From assembly GCA_030052745.1 (NCBI GenBank), contig JANBVO010000032.1, positions 310,001 through 374,000 of the forward strand: a DNA stretch of 64,000 nucleotides, in the 5' to 3' direction. A model generated the notes under the pieces. That model was not told where the DNA came from and did no database searches. It saw only the letters and a program-made list of their open reading frames with translations. Below are positions 33,618-44,941 of this stretch, in pieces. The stretch is from Pleurostoma richardsiae (taxonomy: Eukaryota; Ascomycota; Sordariomycetes; Calosphaeriales; Pleurostomataceae). Position 1 is the stretch's first letter. Each line of letters begins with the position of its first letter. A program made the position numbers and the translations under genes.

Positions 33618-33852
33618 CTTATCGATTGGCTACTGAACACGCTAGTGGAATTCTGCCTGTCTGATTGGTTCTGAGACCATTGAGATCCCCGTTGGCGATC
33701 ACGTACCCCGGCCATCGATATCGATGATGATGTCGCTCCTATCCTCTCGCCTTATCGACCACCGGCTCGAACCTTCAGAATCCCATCAGAGAAAAAAGAG
33801 CGTAAAAATTCGGTCCGGCTCTCCCTCTTATCATATCGTTATCTTCCTTATC
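33618..33852 (-). promoter_or_regulatory. Cluster of GATAAG (CTTATC) sites
   Basis: CTTATC appears at 33618-33623, 33751-33756, 33827-33832 and 33847-33852, all in the same orientation (GATAAG on the minus strand). CCTATC (33738) and GTTATCT (33838) are further related words. GATAAG is the core bound by fungal GATA factors such as AreA/NIT2 or WC-1-like proteins. The assignment to any factor is inferred. Confidence 0.55.
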
Positions 33853-36273
33853 GTTGCTTTTAACCTTGATGTCCTCCGGTCATGATATCATCAGTTTCTT
33901 GCTCCTGTCCGTCCGCCGCGACCTGCCTGGGATTGACACCGACCTTGGAGGGGCAGAGGGGCTTGACTCGCACTCACTCTCCGAGAGATGCGCTGTCCGT
34001 TGGTTCTAAGCTCTACCGCCCCCTGCCGTCTCACTGAAACCAGCCATTTCCACCACTTGCTCGCACCAAGGCGGGCGGGCGCTCCACCGACTTAGCTGGC
34101 ACGACGTGCTCCTTCATTCCCGCCGCAAGCAGGCAATAATGGCATGGGCCTCCAGGATGACAGACCGCCATTCATTTAGCGGCTCGCCTCCTTTTCCAGC
34201 ATCAAAATTTGCGTACGGTCGTCGGCGTCCCGACGCGACTCCACAGCAGATGCGACTGCAAACTCGTCAAAAACTCACCGTCTCCTCCTGAACGGGCCTA
34301 TCGCATCGCCCTTGAAGTTCTAGGCGTGCCAAGTGGACCGAATAACTGCGTGCTGGAGACGGAACAGAAATCAGACGCCAGAGGCGCGGGGGGGCAATTG
34401 GTCGGCGTCCTGCGTCAATCCGGCCGGAGCAAGGCGGTTGATGGACAACACCTGCTGGCCATGTCATCTTTCCTGGCGTCTTTCCATTCATTGCAGCCCA
34501 ATCCATGGGGGCCAACATTACCAGCGAGGCTTGCTGGCAACCCTGCTGTCAGGATCCCGCAGGATGGCCAGCCAACTAGGACTGGGTGTCAGCAGCAAAG
34601 TCTGATGCAAGAGGCAGAGCTGCGCGCACGAGCCGAGCTTCTCATATTCTCCTATATAATGCGGCCGCCAACGCCACCTCCATTGTGTTTCTCCGCATGA
34701 GCTAGCAAGGTCTCCTCTCCGGAAAAGAGCCTGTCTTGTCCAACAGTCGGCTCGGTGTGCTCTCTCCCATTTCGTTCCTGATGCTCTTGTCTATCACTCT
34801 CCAGGCTGTGCTAACTCGACCCTAACCACCTGCTTTCTTTTTCTTCCCCGCTTGGCTTGTCTTCCCGGCGCCGTCTTCCCGGTATCTGGCTTCCAGCATC
34901 GCTCCCAGAATTCCAGTTGGCCATCCTGGTGCCTCCAAAGGCTCTTTTCTGTACTTTCGCTCCGCCCGAATTCGCCGATGAGATCTGGAATCCCGTCTCT
35001 GCTCGATCCGATGGTTCCGGCCTTCTGTTTCCTCCGCGAACTTTGCTTTCCTGGTCTTTCTTGACGGCCTCTTACCTCCTCCCCTGGCCTACTCACGTCT
35101 CCTTCCAGGCCGCCTAGCCACCTATGGGGGTCGAACATACGAGGACACCAGTTACCGGCCGGAGACCGGAGAATGTCAGCCAAATTCCTTCCCTCTACGG
35201 CCAAGGACTACATACGGAGACGTAACCACTTCCGCAAGGATACATGTAAGAAACACCGTGATTTCCGGCCACCTCCGTCGCTATGCCGGCGTGTCTACTA
35301 TATACCTCGGAAGCACCCACGACCACCACCCACAGTGAAGACCCAGAAGGAGGAGCCAAAGAGGATGTTGGGACAAGCTGGCGGAGATGGGCGTCAGGAA
35401 GCCTGGGGAAGATCACCCTTGGAGTCTGGAATCAGCCGTGGGACTGGCTCTGCACGATACGCCCCAGTGCCGTTGAGTGTCGTCTAACTTACCGAGGCCA
35501 CGGGTGATTACTCATTGCCAGAATGTGTACATCTTCATCCTGGAATCCCATCGTCGCTAAATCCCGTCGGCACGCACCTGTAGCGGGTAACAAGGACCAC
35601 GTAATGTACACTGATCGCAGGCATGGGGCCGACAATTTCAGGACAACCCCTGGATCTTTGTGATTCGGCTTCTCTACCTCGTACGCTTCTATCCAGCTTC
35701 ACCCCCTCCCCTTCAACGAAGGAAGGGCCACGTATTCTAAGTTCTCCTGGACCGTCCAAAGTGTTTCCCCGTAGGTTCCCGGGGCTTCTAAATCTGCTGC
35801 CGACCGCTCCTTTCGTCTCACGTTACTCCTCGGCTCCCTTAATGACGCCGTCGCAGAAGATATATGGCCTGTGCGATCCGAGAGGGATGCGCCCGGAGAC
35901 ACCATTGCAATTCATGAATCCTCATAATCTCATATATAAGTCATGCAAACCCCGTAAAGCGTCCAAGCAGTGAACGCTCTAGCCCGTGGTACCGCGCGCT
36001 CGGTTCCGATGGCACGGAAAACAGGCGACGGCCACGCAGTCCAAATGGGGTCGTCGGCAGGATGTGTGGATGCCGGTAGCCGTAGGCGGGATGATGTGCC
36101 AGACACCTTGCACGTCCACGATAAACTGCTGTGACACACCTCTATATCCCCTGCCTCTGCCCGTCCGGCTCAGTCGTTACTCGTCTATAATGGATCCATC
36201 ACAAGACAACCCAACCCGGCCATGGAACCCAACCCGACTAGTGTTTTCATCTAGGGGTAGCTAATACTTCTTC

Positions 36274-39200
36274 TCATCTCTTGATCAGCTTGTACTTGCC
36301 CCCCACGAGCTCCAGCTCCCCGTCGGCCACCTTCTCCGAGAGGAACTCCTGCAGCTCCTCGTTGCTCCACGCGAACCCTTCGGCAATGAGCATCTTCAGC
36401 ATCATGGCGATCTGGCCCAGCGGCGCCACCGGCATTGAGTTCGTCAGCAGTCCCACGACGTACTGCCAGTACAGCTGCCGCCTCTCGCGCTCCTTGGCGC
36501 CCATCGCCCCTGTCGTGCCTGACCGCTCCTTGGCGGGCTTGCGGGCATCGCCCTCCAGCGCTGCCGGGGCGGACGCCGACGTCAGGAGGCCCGGCCTATG
36601 GGTGGCAGAGTGCTGCGCGGTGTCCTGGGTCTCGACAACGGCGTAGGTATCCGCTTCGACCTGCCGCAGGACGCCACGAGACTCCCAGAACTCGAGAGCC
36701 TGGAAGACCAGCTCCTCGTCCATTCCGAGCATCTCCTGCAGCTGTAGGCCGGTGCGGCGGACAGGTTCAACATCTGCGTCATCGGCTGCGTCGGGATCTT
36801 GGAAGGCGTAGATAGCCGCCGCTTCGTAGGTCTTGCACTCTACGGCCAGTGTGCGGTCCTTGAGCTCCAGCTCGACAGATGCCTGCCCCAGCTGATCAAG
36901 CCAGGCGAGCTTGCGGGACGACTTAAGCCGCTCATATCCTTTGTTATAGAGTGCCTGCTGTTCTGCCACCGGGTTCGGCAATAAGAATGCGTCGTAGACG
37001 ATATTCGGCCAGTAGAGGCGGGACAGAATGCGCGCATGATATGGCATCTGATCTGAAGACTGGTCCCTAGCTGTCTCGACCTGTGAAGACATTGACCGCC
37101 CAGACGGCCCAGAAGGAGTGGTGGGTGCGCCGAATACCCTGGATTGCAGCTGTGGCTGAAGCGACGGTTGCATACCTTGCACCCTGCGAATGACGGCGTC
37201 GACGCGGCGTGAATCGTAGATGTCCTTGATCATGACGTCGCAGTTCTGCAGGGCACCTTCGCCGAAGCGCTTCTTGAGTAGGTTGAGCACCTTGATTTCC
37301 TGATCGAATGACGGCTGTCCCGACAGCAACCGCTCAGCGACGGTACTTTGGAATTCCTTGATAAAGACGTCCTGGGATCCAAGTGCGCTGATCAGCGTGC
37401 CGATTACGTCTTCCGACTTGGGCCGTCGGTAGTTAACTCCTGCATCAACGGGGTCAGGAAGCCACTCCATATCATCCCAGTCCAGGTCCTCGTCGTCTAC
37501 CGGTTGCCGACGCTGTTGTGAGGGATCATTGAGGATGACGGCGAGCTCAACGAGCTTGCCTGTGCCCTCCGTTTTGTCTACCTTCGTTGTATCAGTGGCC
37601 GATGCGTCATCTTCTGCTTTGGCCTCGTCTAGCTGAGCTTGCTTTGCTTCCTCGGGACTCGCCAATAGACCGTTGACAACTATACGCACCGCGTCGTCAC
37701 GCTGGCAGAGATATATCTGCAGCGACGAGACGACGCGACTAAGAAGAACTTTGGAATTGTCAAGGGCGTGGAATGTGCGGATCATGGCTATATAAACCTG
37801 GAGGATCTGGAGCGTTGAGCACGCGGGATGCAGGAGTCGTCTCTCGAGTGCGGCCGAGAAGGCATCAGTAAGTTGCAGACGTCGCTGGGGAGTGGTCACG
37901 CTGGCCCGCAGATCGTCCAGTCCGCCCCTGCTCTGAGGCCACTGCAGGACGATGTCGTACAGCTCCGAGATGCGCAGGGCGGCAAGACGGCCGACGCCGA
38001 TCTCTTTCCACTTCTTAACATCTGAGAGCGAGACGCCGCCGGGCTGATGCTTGATTCCTGCGCCTTCAATGCCGCTCAGGACCTCGAGTGCGAGCCGGGC
38101 GTATTGGTTTTCGATCCAGTCGCAGAGTAAGACGATGCACCAAGGCGCTGAGCCAAGGCTGATGGATCGCGCGGCCCTCTTGTCCAAGCCGTCTGGCGCC
38201 TGAGGCTTTCCAGGGGTCCTCCACAGCCGGGCGTATGACCTGTGTACGTATTCTGTCATCATGCTATCCATGATCTCTGCGAACAGGATCTGGAACCTCT
38301 CTCCTGCCAATCCAACCTTGGAGAGTGCATCAACCAATTGCAATAGTCGTTTTCGTGCTGCGTCGGCCCGGATGCTGTCAGACCTTGGCCGGGCAGGTTC
38401 AGGCACTCCGACATCCCGGTTTCCATCGCTCTGGTTAGGGTTTGCCCTCGGCGCAGGCATCTCTAGTGTCGTGCTCACAAGGCGCAGCAGGACAGCCCGG
38501 AGCGAAGCCATCAGGGACGGCGAGGCAGAGTTGCTCACGAGGGCGTGGATGTCTCTACGGAAACGAGTGACTATGACACCAGGGGTCACGGGAGGCTCTC
38601 CGGCGCCGAGAATGGGAGGGCTACCGGCATATATGTCGTTGCTCTCTCGTTGTAATCCGCGGACTATCAGCGAGAGACAGTAGAAATACTGCCGAAGAGC
38701 TGCCTCAAGCGTCTGCACACTACTCTGCACCACGACCATGTGGCTGTCATAGCCATCGTCGCTCCCATACCCCTGGCCGGTGACCATGGCGGGTCCGGAA
38801 AGGGCTGACAGAAGAGGGAGAACATGCTGGACAAAGTGTCGGCGGACCTGCTGGGTATGCCACGACAGAATGTCCTCAGTGTGTGTTGCCTGGGGAAGGA
38901 GAGTCGGCGCATTGAGAATCAAGCGAAGGGCTGCATTAAACTCGACCTCGTCATCCTGTGAATGGAACTGTGATTCCGGGGCCAAAGTGCCGAAGGAGTC
39001 CTCCGCAGTCACAGAAGACGGAAGCACCAGCCGAGACGTGACGACGTGCCACGCACGGTCATACTTGACTTGGTCATCCGCTGCTGCATGGCCGCGGAAC
39101 AGGGGTTGGCTCGATGGCGAGAGAAACGGTGACGCTGAGACGAGGGGAGCGTCTATGGACGTAGCCAGGTCATCGCCATCTCCCTTGGTTCCTCCCCTGC

Positions 39201-39369
39201 TGAACGGGAGTTGCTGCCGAGAAATGGGATCTCCAAAGACCTGCCCCTGGTCGGGAAACCTCAGTGATGGCGTGGAGTGTGGTGTTGGCTGTGATATGTC
39301 CGTCTGGAAGACTGACTGGAAGACAGCTCGCCGCCGCGCCTCCCACCTGGACGCTGCTGCTGCAGTCAT
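36274..39369 (-). CDS. apc2: Anaphase-promoting complex subunit 2 (APC2, cullin family)
   Basis: An intronless gene of 1031 residues. APC2 is the cullin scaffold of the anaphase-promoting complex/cyclosome, which binds the RING subunit APC11 and promotes ubiquitination of cyclin B and securin. The N-terminal 600 residues are helical cullin repeats, with two acidic linkers (one around DDEDLDWDDMEWLPD). The cullin homology region begins near EFQSTVAERLLSGQPSF and LLKKRFGEGALQNCDVMIKD, and continues with ILSRLYWPNIVYDAFLLPNP. A Pro/Ala-rich insertion separates these from the C-terminal winged-helix domain (YWQYVVGLLTNSMPVAPLGQ, LIAEGFAWSNEELQEFLSEK, ending LVGGKYKLIKR). The start at 39369 is the first ATG in the frame and no homologous sequence is seen upstream. 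Downstream on the minus strand is 7 kb of unassigned DNA. Confidence 0.93.
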   Translation of the reverse strand: MTAAAASRWEARRRAVFQSVFQTDISQPTPHSTPSLRFPDQGQVFGDPISRQQLPFSRGGTKGDGDDLATSIDAPLVSASPFLSPSSQPLFRGHAAADDQVKYDRAWHVVTSRLVLPSSVTAEDSFGTLAPESQFHSQDDEVEFNAALRLILNAPTLLPQATHTEDILSWHTQQVRRHFVQHVLPLLSALSGPAMVTGQGYGSDDGYDSHMVVVQSSVQTLEAALRQYFYCLSLIVRGLQRESNDIYAGSPPILGAGEPPVTPGVIVTRFRRDIHALVSNSASPSLMASLRAVLLRLVSTTLEMPAPRANPNQSDGNRDVGVPEPARPRSDSIRADAARKRLLQLVDALSKVGLAGERFQILFAEIMDSMMTEYVHRSYARLWRTPGKPQAPDGLDKRAARSISLGSAPWCIVLLCDWIENQYARLALEVLSGIEGAGIKHQPGGVSLSDVKKWKEIGVGRLAALRISELYDIVLQWPQSRGGLDDLRASVTTPQRRLQLTDAFSAALERRLLHPACSTLQILQVYIAMIRTFHALDNSKVLLSRVVSSLQIYLCQRDDAVRIVVNGLLASPEEAKQAQLDEAKAEDDASATDTTKVDKTEGTGKLVELAVILNDPSQQRRQPVDDEDLDWDDMEWLPDPVDAGVNYRRPKSEDVIGTLISALGSQDVFIKEFQSTVAERLLSGQPSFDQEIKVLNLLKKRFGEGALQNCDVMIKDIYDSRRVDAVIRRVQGMQPSLQPQLQSRVFGAPTTPSGPSGRSMSSQVETARDQSSDQMPYHARILSRLYWPNIVYDAFLLPNPVAEQQALYNKGYERLKSSRKLAWLDQLGQASVELELKDRTLAVECKTYEAAAIYAFQDPDAADDADVEPVRRTGLQLQEMLGMDEELVFQALEFWESRGVLRQVEADTYAVVETQDTAQHSATHRPGLLTSASAPAALEGDARKPAKERSGTTGAMGAKERERRQLYWQYVVGLLTNSMPVAPLGQIAMMLKMLIAEGFAWSNEELQEFLSEKVADGELELVGGKYKLIKR

Positions 39370-39903
39370 TGTTCAGGAGCGTGTGGACGCCACCCTGGAG
39401 GTGAAGCGTGATGGTGTCTGTAGGATCAATGCTTTCTCCCAATGAAGCCGAGGTGAAGTCCGTCGCGCTGCTCCAGTTGCGCCTCGCACGCCAACAAGAA
39501 TCATTCCTCCTCTCAGCCCCGCCAGTCCAAGCGAAGGAAGCTGGACGCCAACGCACACTCGTGCAGCTCAGCCTGTCGCACGAATGCAGGACCCGGCGCT
39601 AAGCAGGAAATGTGGCTTCTGCGCCACGCGTGCCTACTTGCTTGCTCCGTCTTTGGGGCCTGGCGACGATGATATTGACGTTGTTGGCGATCAGGGTCTA
39701 TTCGCGTCCCCAGGCGCGTGGCTGGCGTCGGTGCTGTTTACCAAAGTAGGGCCAGGCCTCCGCGGATTAAGCGCCGGCGCTTGTAGCTTCCTGACAAATG
39801 GGAACTGCGCGCTTAATGCAGCCGCATGCATGCCGTAGCGTTGGGTGGGCACAGTGAGTGATCGAAAGGCACTGTGCGACACTGCAGCACACCCACGGAA
39901 TCT

Positions 39904-39960
39904 AGGGTAGGTACAGTACCTACCTAGGTACCTTACCAACCTGCAAAGTACAGTACCTAT
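39904..39960. repeat. GGTACCTACC / GTACAGTACC word cluster
   Basis: The sequence alternates AGGGTAGGTACAGTACC, TACCTAGGTACCTTACC and AAGTACAGTACC within 57 bp. It forms overlapping palindromes (TACCTAGGTA and GTACAGTAC). It is located about 535 bp upstream of the APC2 start codon, in noncoding DNA. Confidence 0.8.
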
Positions 39961-42900
39961 CTGTACGTGGGTTTGGCGGGTATGGCGTGCGTGGGAGACT
40001 TACATGCTCATGTACCTCCGTACGTGCCGTAGTTATACGTGCCTGACCACTCGATGCAACCAATGCATCGCACTCAAGTCACGTCGCCTGCTCGTCTGCT
40101 CAGAAGGACGGGGTGGAAGGAACGTTGTAGCTGGGGCGCGCGCGCGTGTCGAGAGACCGCATTTGCCAAGTTGACTGACGTTGGAAAATGGAGGCTCGCT
40201 TCATCCTCTCGATCCTTCAGGCCATGAACGCGCGCGCGGAGGAACAATAACCTTCGCGAAGGAGCCTCCAATCGCAAGTCGCCTACCTGTCCTCTGGACG
40301 GAGTACTGTATGTACATGTGCACATGAACGCCGGACGGTGCGGATGCGAGTCCGCCAGGTTGGGCTTGGCGTACATAAGCAACTCGTTCAATGGAGTTGC
40401 GATTGTACCGAGTCCACACCACCAATCCGACCTCCCCAACGTCTTCCCTCAAGAAGAGTCTCTACATACCACAGCCGGGGACGATTAACTAATGCTCACG
40501 GCTTCTTCCGCACTGTCGCATGCATGCCAGCCCTCCAGGACACACTCTCTCTACACAGTCTGACAGTACATAGTAGGATAGCAGTCAGGACAGCCATCGG
40601 GACAGCCAGCGGGACACGACACCCACTACGGGTCGTGGCAGGGATCGCGACCACCGGCTGCCGTTCCCTACCACTAGCGCCGCGAACCGGAAAAGATCTT
40701 ACCACGGGAATATCCACGAGGCGCAATTCCAAATATCCAGAGTCTGCCTTACCAGATTTGTGCGTGGTCTCGCTTCGACTGCTACCGTACGTATCTCGCC
40801 CAGAAACCAGCGGCTGGTGGGACTGCAAGCAGGGTCCGTCAGTCCCTGACATAAACTTCGTGAAGACATCCCAGTCGTCAATTTGGAATGCTCGCACACC
40901 ATTCGAGGCCCCGAGGAGCACATCTCCACTCCACACGTGGGACTCCCTGGGAAAATATCACCCGGTCAGGCATTGCACCTCGAGACGAGATAGGGCCCAC
41001 ATGCCGTCGCTTCGGGACCGACTCTCTCGCGGCCCCGAGGTCAATTGCCCTGTCATATGTCAAAGACCCTATTGCCAGGGGCCCAGAAATCCCTCAGCTC
41101 ATCACCATCGTCAGGAGCAGACAAGCAGGCACGCCTCAAGAAACGCTTCAGGGGTGAACTTCGGAGCAATCACGGTGGCATATCGCCAGCGTGGCTTTAG
41201 GCATTGCCGTTCACGGCGGGTTTAAGGGGTCTTCGGCCCACGCGGTGGGAGCCCGCATATCCGCTCCTGTCCTCCCCGTACGGCCGGCTCTTATAACCCC
41301 GTTAACAATCACTCGAGCGATGATGCCTAGGTCGGCTTAGCCTCTCGACCCAACAGGTTCTGCAAATGAGACGCATATTAGGGGATGTCGAGTCAACGTT
41401 CTCGAAACTCTGCTGCCTAGGATTGCCATCCTCATTGCTCTGCCGGAAGAGTAGCACCGATCTGTAGAACGCCCTGCCGTTGCAAAAATAGCCCTCCTAG
41501 GGTCTGCGGCCACGGTAGCTGTCGAAGACGGCGAAAGCTGAAGCGGCCGTGTTCTCCTGCGCGCCACTGCTCGGCAGCATTCGACCTCACGTAATTTCTA
41601 GCCCCCAACTTAACCTGCCCTACCGCTTGTTGATCTATACCGATACCGCCGGCCCAGCGACACTAAAACGCCGCGATCAATCTCGCGAGTTCAAAGTGCT
41701 TACTGTGGGCCGGGCTACTGAGATCCCGGAATTCGACACGTATTAGCGCAGCAACTGCTGAAACGGTCGATTGATAGCCCCGATAGCTAATGAAGGAACG
41801 GATTGCTGACATTGGCAGGTCAGGGGACACATGCAGGGCGCTGCAGACTCTAGAGTCAGGTTGGAAGATGCTCACGTTCCAGGTGGAAGAAACGGTCCGC
41901 CGCTTATGGACAGATGTCAAAGTCAAATATGGAAACGGCCGAGGAAGCACTGAGCCTGCTGCTCGGATGCATGGTACCGCTCTCCACTGCCATGGCATCA
42001 TAGCTTGTCTTTATTTGGATGCCACCCGAAACGTATGTAAAGCAACACCTGGATTTGGAATGAGCTGGAGCTGCGCCCGACCGTCAGCCATTGCCAACGG
42101 TGGAGGGATATCGACGGGCAGCGAGATGTGCACGCCTTTGGCTTTGTCGGGAGCCAGTCAGTCAAGATCGAGTCGAGCAAGGGTGGGAGTCATGGTGTCC
42201 AGAGTGGTGCGATTCTGGCATCATCAGCCAGCTTTCGAGGCCCCAGCAGGCCCTGCCCGAAACTGGGGTTGGTGTGGTGCCAGGCTTAAAAAATGTCCTA
42301 GCTGGCTTTAAGGTAAGCGCCCAATTTGCTAGGCAGGGTCTACCCTGCTAGAGCCAGCCCTGTCGTCGCGATCCCGGCGCCGACTCGTCTGCTCCCCCGC
42401 CTTGCGTGATGAGGAACGGTGTCTGCAAGGGGGGGCGTGGCTGCAGAAGGTCGCGCCGACCCTCTCCGACGCAATGTCTCTCTGCCTCGCTTCCGATTCC
42501 GAAGACGCCGTCGGAATGGAACGCCGAAACGGGAGGAGCCAGCCGCAGTCCTTCTGGATTCTTTGCTGTCCCGGTTTCTTGGGACGTCGACCGAGGGAGC
42601 AGCATCTGCCTCGCTACTCGTCGCCACGCCAAACGATCGGAGATGGGGAATAGGAAACGCCGCGGCCGCGATCCTAAAGCCGCGGGGCAGACGGCGGGTA
42701 CGCCGGGTTGTGATCCGAGCCTTGTAGGGCACGGATATACCAGTTCAAGTACCCCCGAGGGCATCTCCATGTGCACGCGCCAAGTGGGGGCCAACCCAGA
42801 CGGTGACCATTCTGGGTTAATGGTCTCGATGTGTGATGGGGAACGACAAGCCGACGACTATTTCCGTCGCGGCTGTGCTGACTGATGAGTCTCTTCAGAG

Positions 42901-44466
42901 CGACCCCTACCGCATGCACTTCTCTGCCCTCTCTCGCGATTCGCTGCTGGCTCCGCGACTGCAAGTCCCCTGAAAGCCGAAATCCGGTCCGTCGATCGCC
43001 CTCTCTGTCACTTCTAGCTTGGGGCTGCTCTCAGTGAACCGAAATCCCCGTGCTCCCACGGAGCCCACGGAGTCGGAGCGCTTCTTCCTGCCACCAATAC
43101 CGCCGACGCGGGTCGTCACCACCATTGTACAGTACAGTCTACTTACATGCACTCCGGAAGGCATCCACACCCTCTCCCCCCCTGCTAGGAGAGGGTGACT
43201 GCTAATCGTAGCGCCTGCGCCTATGCAATCCACGTCTGTTGTTGGCGAACGGCCCAATGGCAACCAACAACAGCTCATTTTCACCGGGACCCTGGCCTGC
43301 ATTTACAAATCCGAGCAGAGGGTCTTCTACTGACCATGACTCTTCGTCGTGGTTGCATTGACGTATGTCCATGCGTCCGCTTGACAGACAACGCAACGGC
43401 CCCCCTCTTCTGCCTGTATCTTGCTGCGATTCCGAACGCTAGGTAGGGGTGGACTGGCTGTCTCCTTACGGCAGGTATAGCAGCCCTGATTAGCCCAGGC
43501 TGGCAGGGGTCTTTTTTCGTCTCCCGTCTTCATGACGGTTTGTTAGCGACCTACAGCGGATTGGTCACTGGCATTGCAGCCGGAGTTGGCGGCGTCGATC
43601 AACACTACAAGCGCAGTGATACGCCTCAGCGGCAACCACACTTGCGTAGCAAGCAGGAAACGGGAGGAAACCTGTGCCTGGCCTCGCATTACGCGGCCAG
43701 CTTGTTAACCTGCTGTTGGGGCGGGTGCAGGCGCAGTGTAGTATTAGGTGGGCGACATCCCAGCATCGTGGTTTCTGGGCTTTGTGCTGTCTGGGTCTGG
43801 GACCTACTACGCTGCCGTCACTACCTTATTATTCGTTGGAACTCGCGCGCACAGAAGGTCTGTTCCCAGCACATCCGATTCCTAGGCCATGGTTTTGGCA
43901 TTGCGCCGACCAACGCGCCGACAACCTGGGTGGCAGACCTCCCGCTCTTGCACTCGGCTCGGTGCTCTGCTGCGACATTGCAGAGTTACCCCGACTCCCT
44001 GACTGGCGGGTGAAGCCGCCCACCCCAAAGTCGACTGCGACTCTGCCAGCTGGGTGGGGCGATTCTTGCTGCACCAAAATCACCTGCTACATCGGCAGTG
44101 CTTATCTTGCTGGGCCTCCTATTAAGCCTTCACAATTCCAACTTATGTTCATATTGTGTGTGTAGAGACGGCACAAAACGTGCGCATGCGGCGTATGCAT
44201 AACGAACGAGGTGGCTTGCTTCAAGCCCCTTCAGTGGAGTCCAGTCCGAACCCACGGCTAAAGTAGCAAAACGTAGATACAGGCGGGAAGATAGAAAACA
44301 AAAAAAGGGTATAAATATGTATTTCTTCTCAGCGCTGTCGTTGGTTGGTTGTACGGGCCAGCAACTGTATCAAGAATCAAAGGTATATCTTCTCATGAAG
44401 CTTCGTGACCAAAAAAAAAAAAAGGGCAAAACAAGAATACCGACCATACGGATTGAGCAGAGAAAA

Positions 44467-44497
44467 AGACGGCCAGCGAGACGGCCAGCGAGACGGC
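44467..44497. repeat. 12-bp tandem repeat (AGACGGCCAGCG)x2.6
   Basis: Perfect tandem copies in the 3' flank of the C2H2 regulator gene, followed by a short pyrimidine run. Confidence 0.9.
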
Positions 44498-44941
44498 TTT
44501 TGCTTCCCCTGACCATATCCCAAGAGTGTCCCCGTAGTTGCGCCAGTGTCCTTCGTCATAAGGTCTAAGAAAGGGATCCAAGTTATCCCACCGTCATTGT
44601 CAAGTCTACCAGCGGTGGCAGGAGACATCGGACGGGAAGAAGAAAAACAGAGCAATCATCGTCCGCTATTCTCAGGCCCGGGATCTGAAATGGAGAATCG
44701 TCACTTTCCCTCTGGTCCGTCGCGGTTCCGCATGGAGCAGGGCGAATACGCTCGCCAAATCCTATGGCGCTCGTTCGTAGCTCAGACGCAATGGGCAAGT
44801 CCATCCCAGTGCCGAGAATTCCTCAGTTCCGACGTCCACCAGGAATGTCCAGGTATGACACGCTTCCAAAAGACCTTTTTTATAGCTTCCAACCTCCTCT
44901 GGTTAATCCTGTGTTTTTCACTTTTGTTTCCTTTTTTTCTT

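Larger units (their letters stand above)
29268..36273. other. 7-kb gene-free stretch upstream of the RING gene
   Basis: No ORF with recognisable similarity or plausible exon chain was found on either strand; the longest frames are under 180 codons and lack ATG starts or homology. It holds GGTACCTACC-family words (30541-30590, 30663-30686, 30754-30768, 30898-30916), a CACGGAGTAC (30776-30785), GCAGGCGGGCAGGC-type tandem (about 30717-30737), CT-rich runs (31372-31400) and a GATA-like site cluster (33618-33852). It is composed of normal mixed sequence, not AT-rich. Confidence 0.55.
39370..44941. other. 5.6-kb gene-poor stretch upstream of APC2
   Basis: Presumed promoter side of APC2 and downstream side of the C2H2 gene. 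It holds a dense cluster of GGTACCTACC/GTACAGTACC words (39904-39960), CGCGCGCG runs (about 40137-40145 and 40227-40235), GACGGAGTAC (40297-40306) and a CATGTGCACATG palindrome (40315-40326). Several frames occupy 40338-41225 on both strands; none match a family I know, apart from one minus-strand frame at 40496-40936 discussed in the findings. A 12-bp tandem repeat is at 44467-44497. Confidence 0.5.

Noticed and set aside
40338-41225. A 295-codon plus-strand open frame
   Set aside because: Composition looks arbitrary, Arg/Ser-rich without secondary structure pattern, and the minus strand is open too; no family resemblance.
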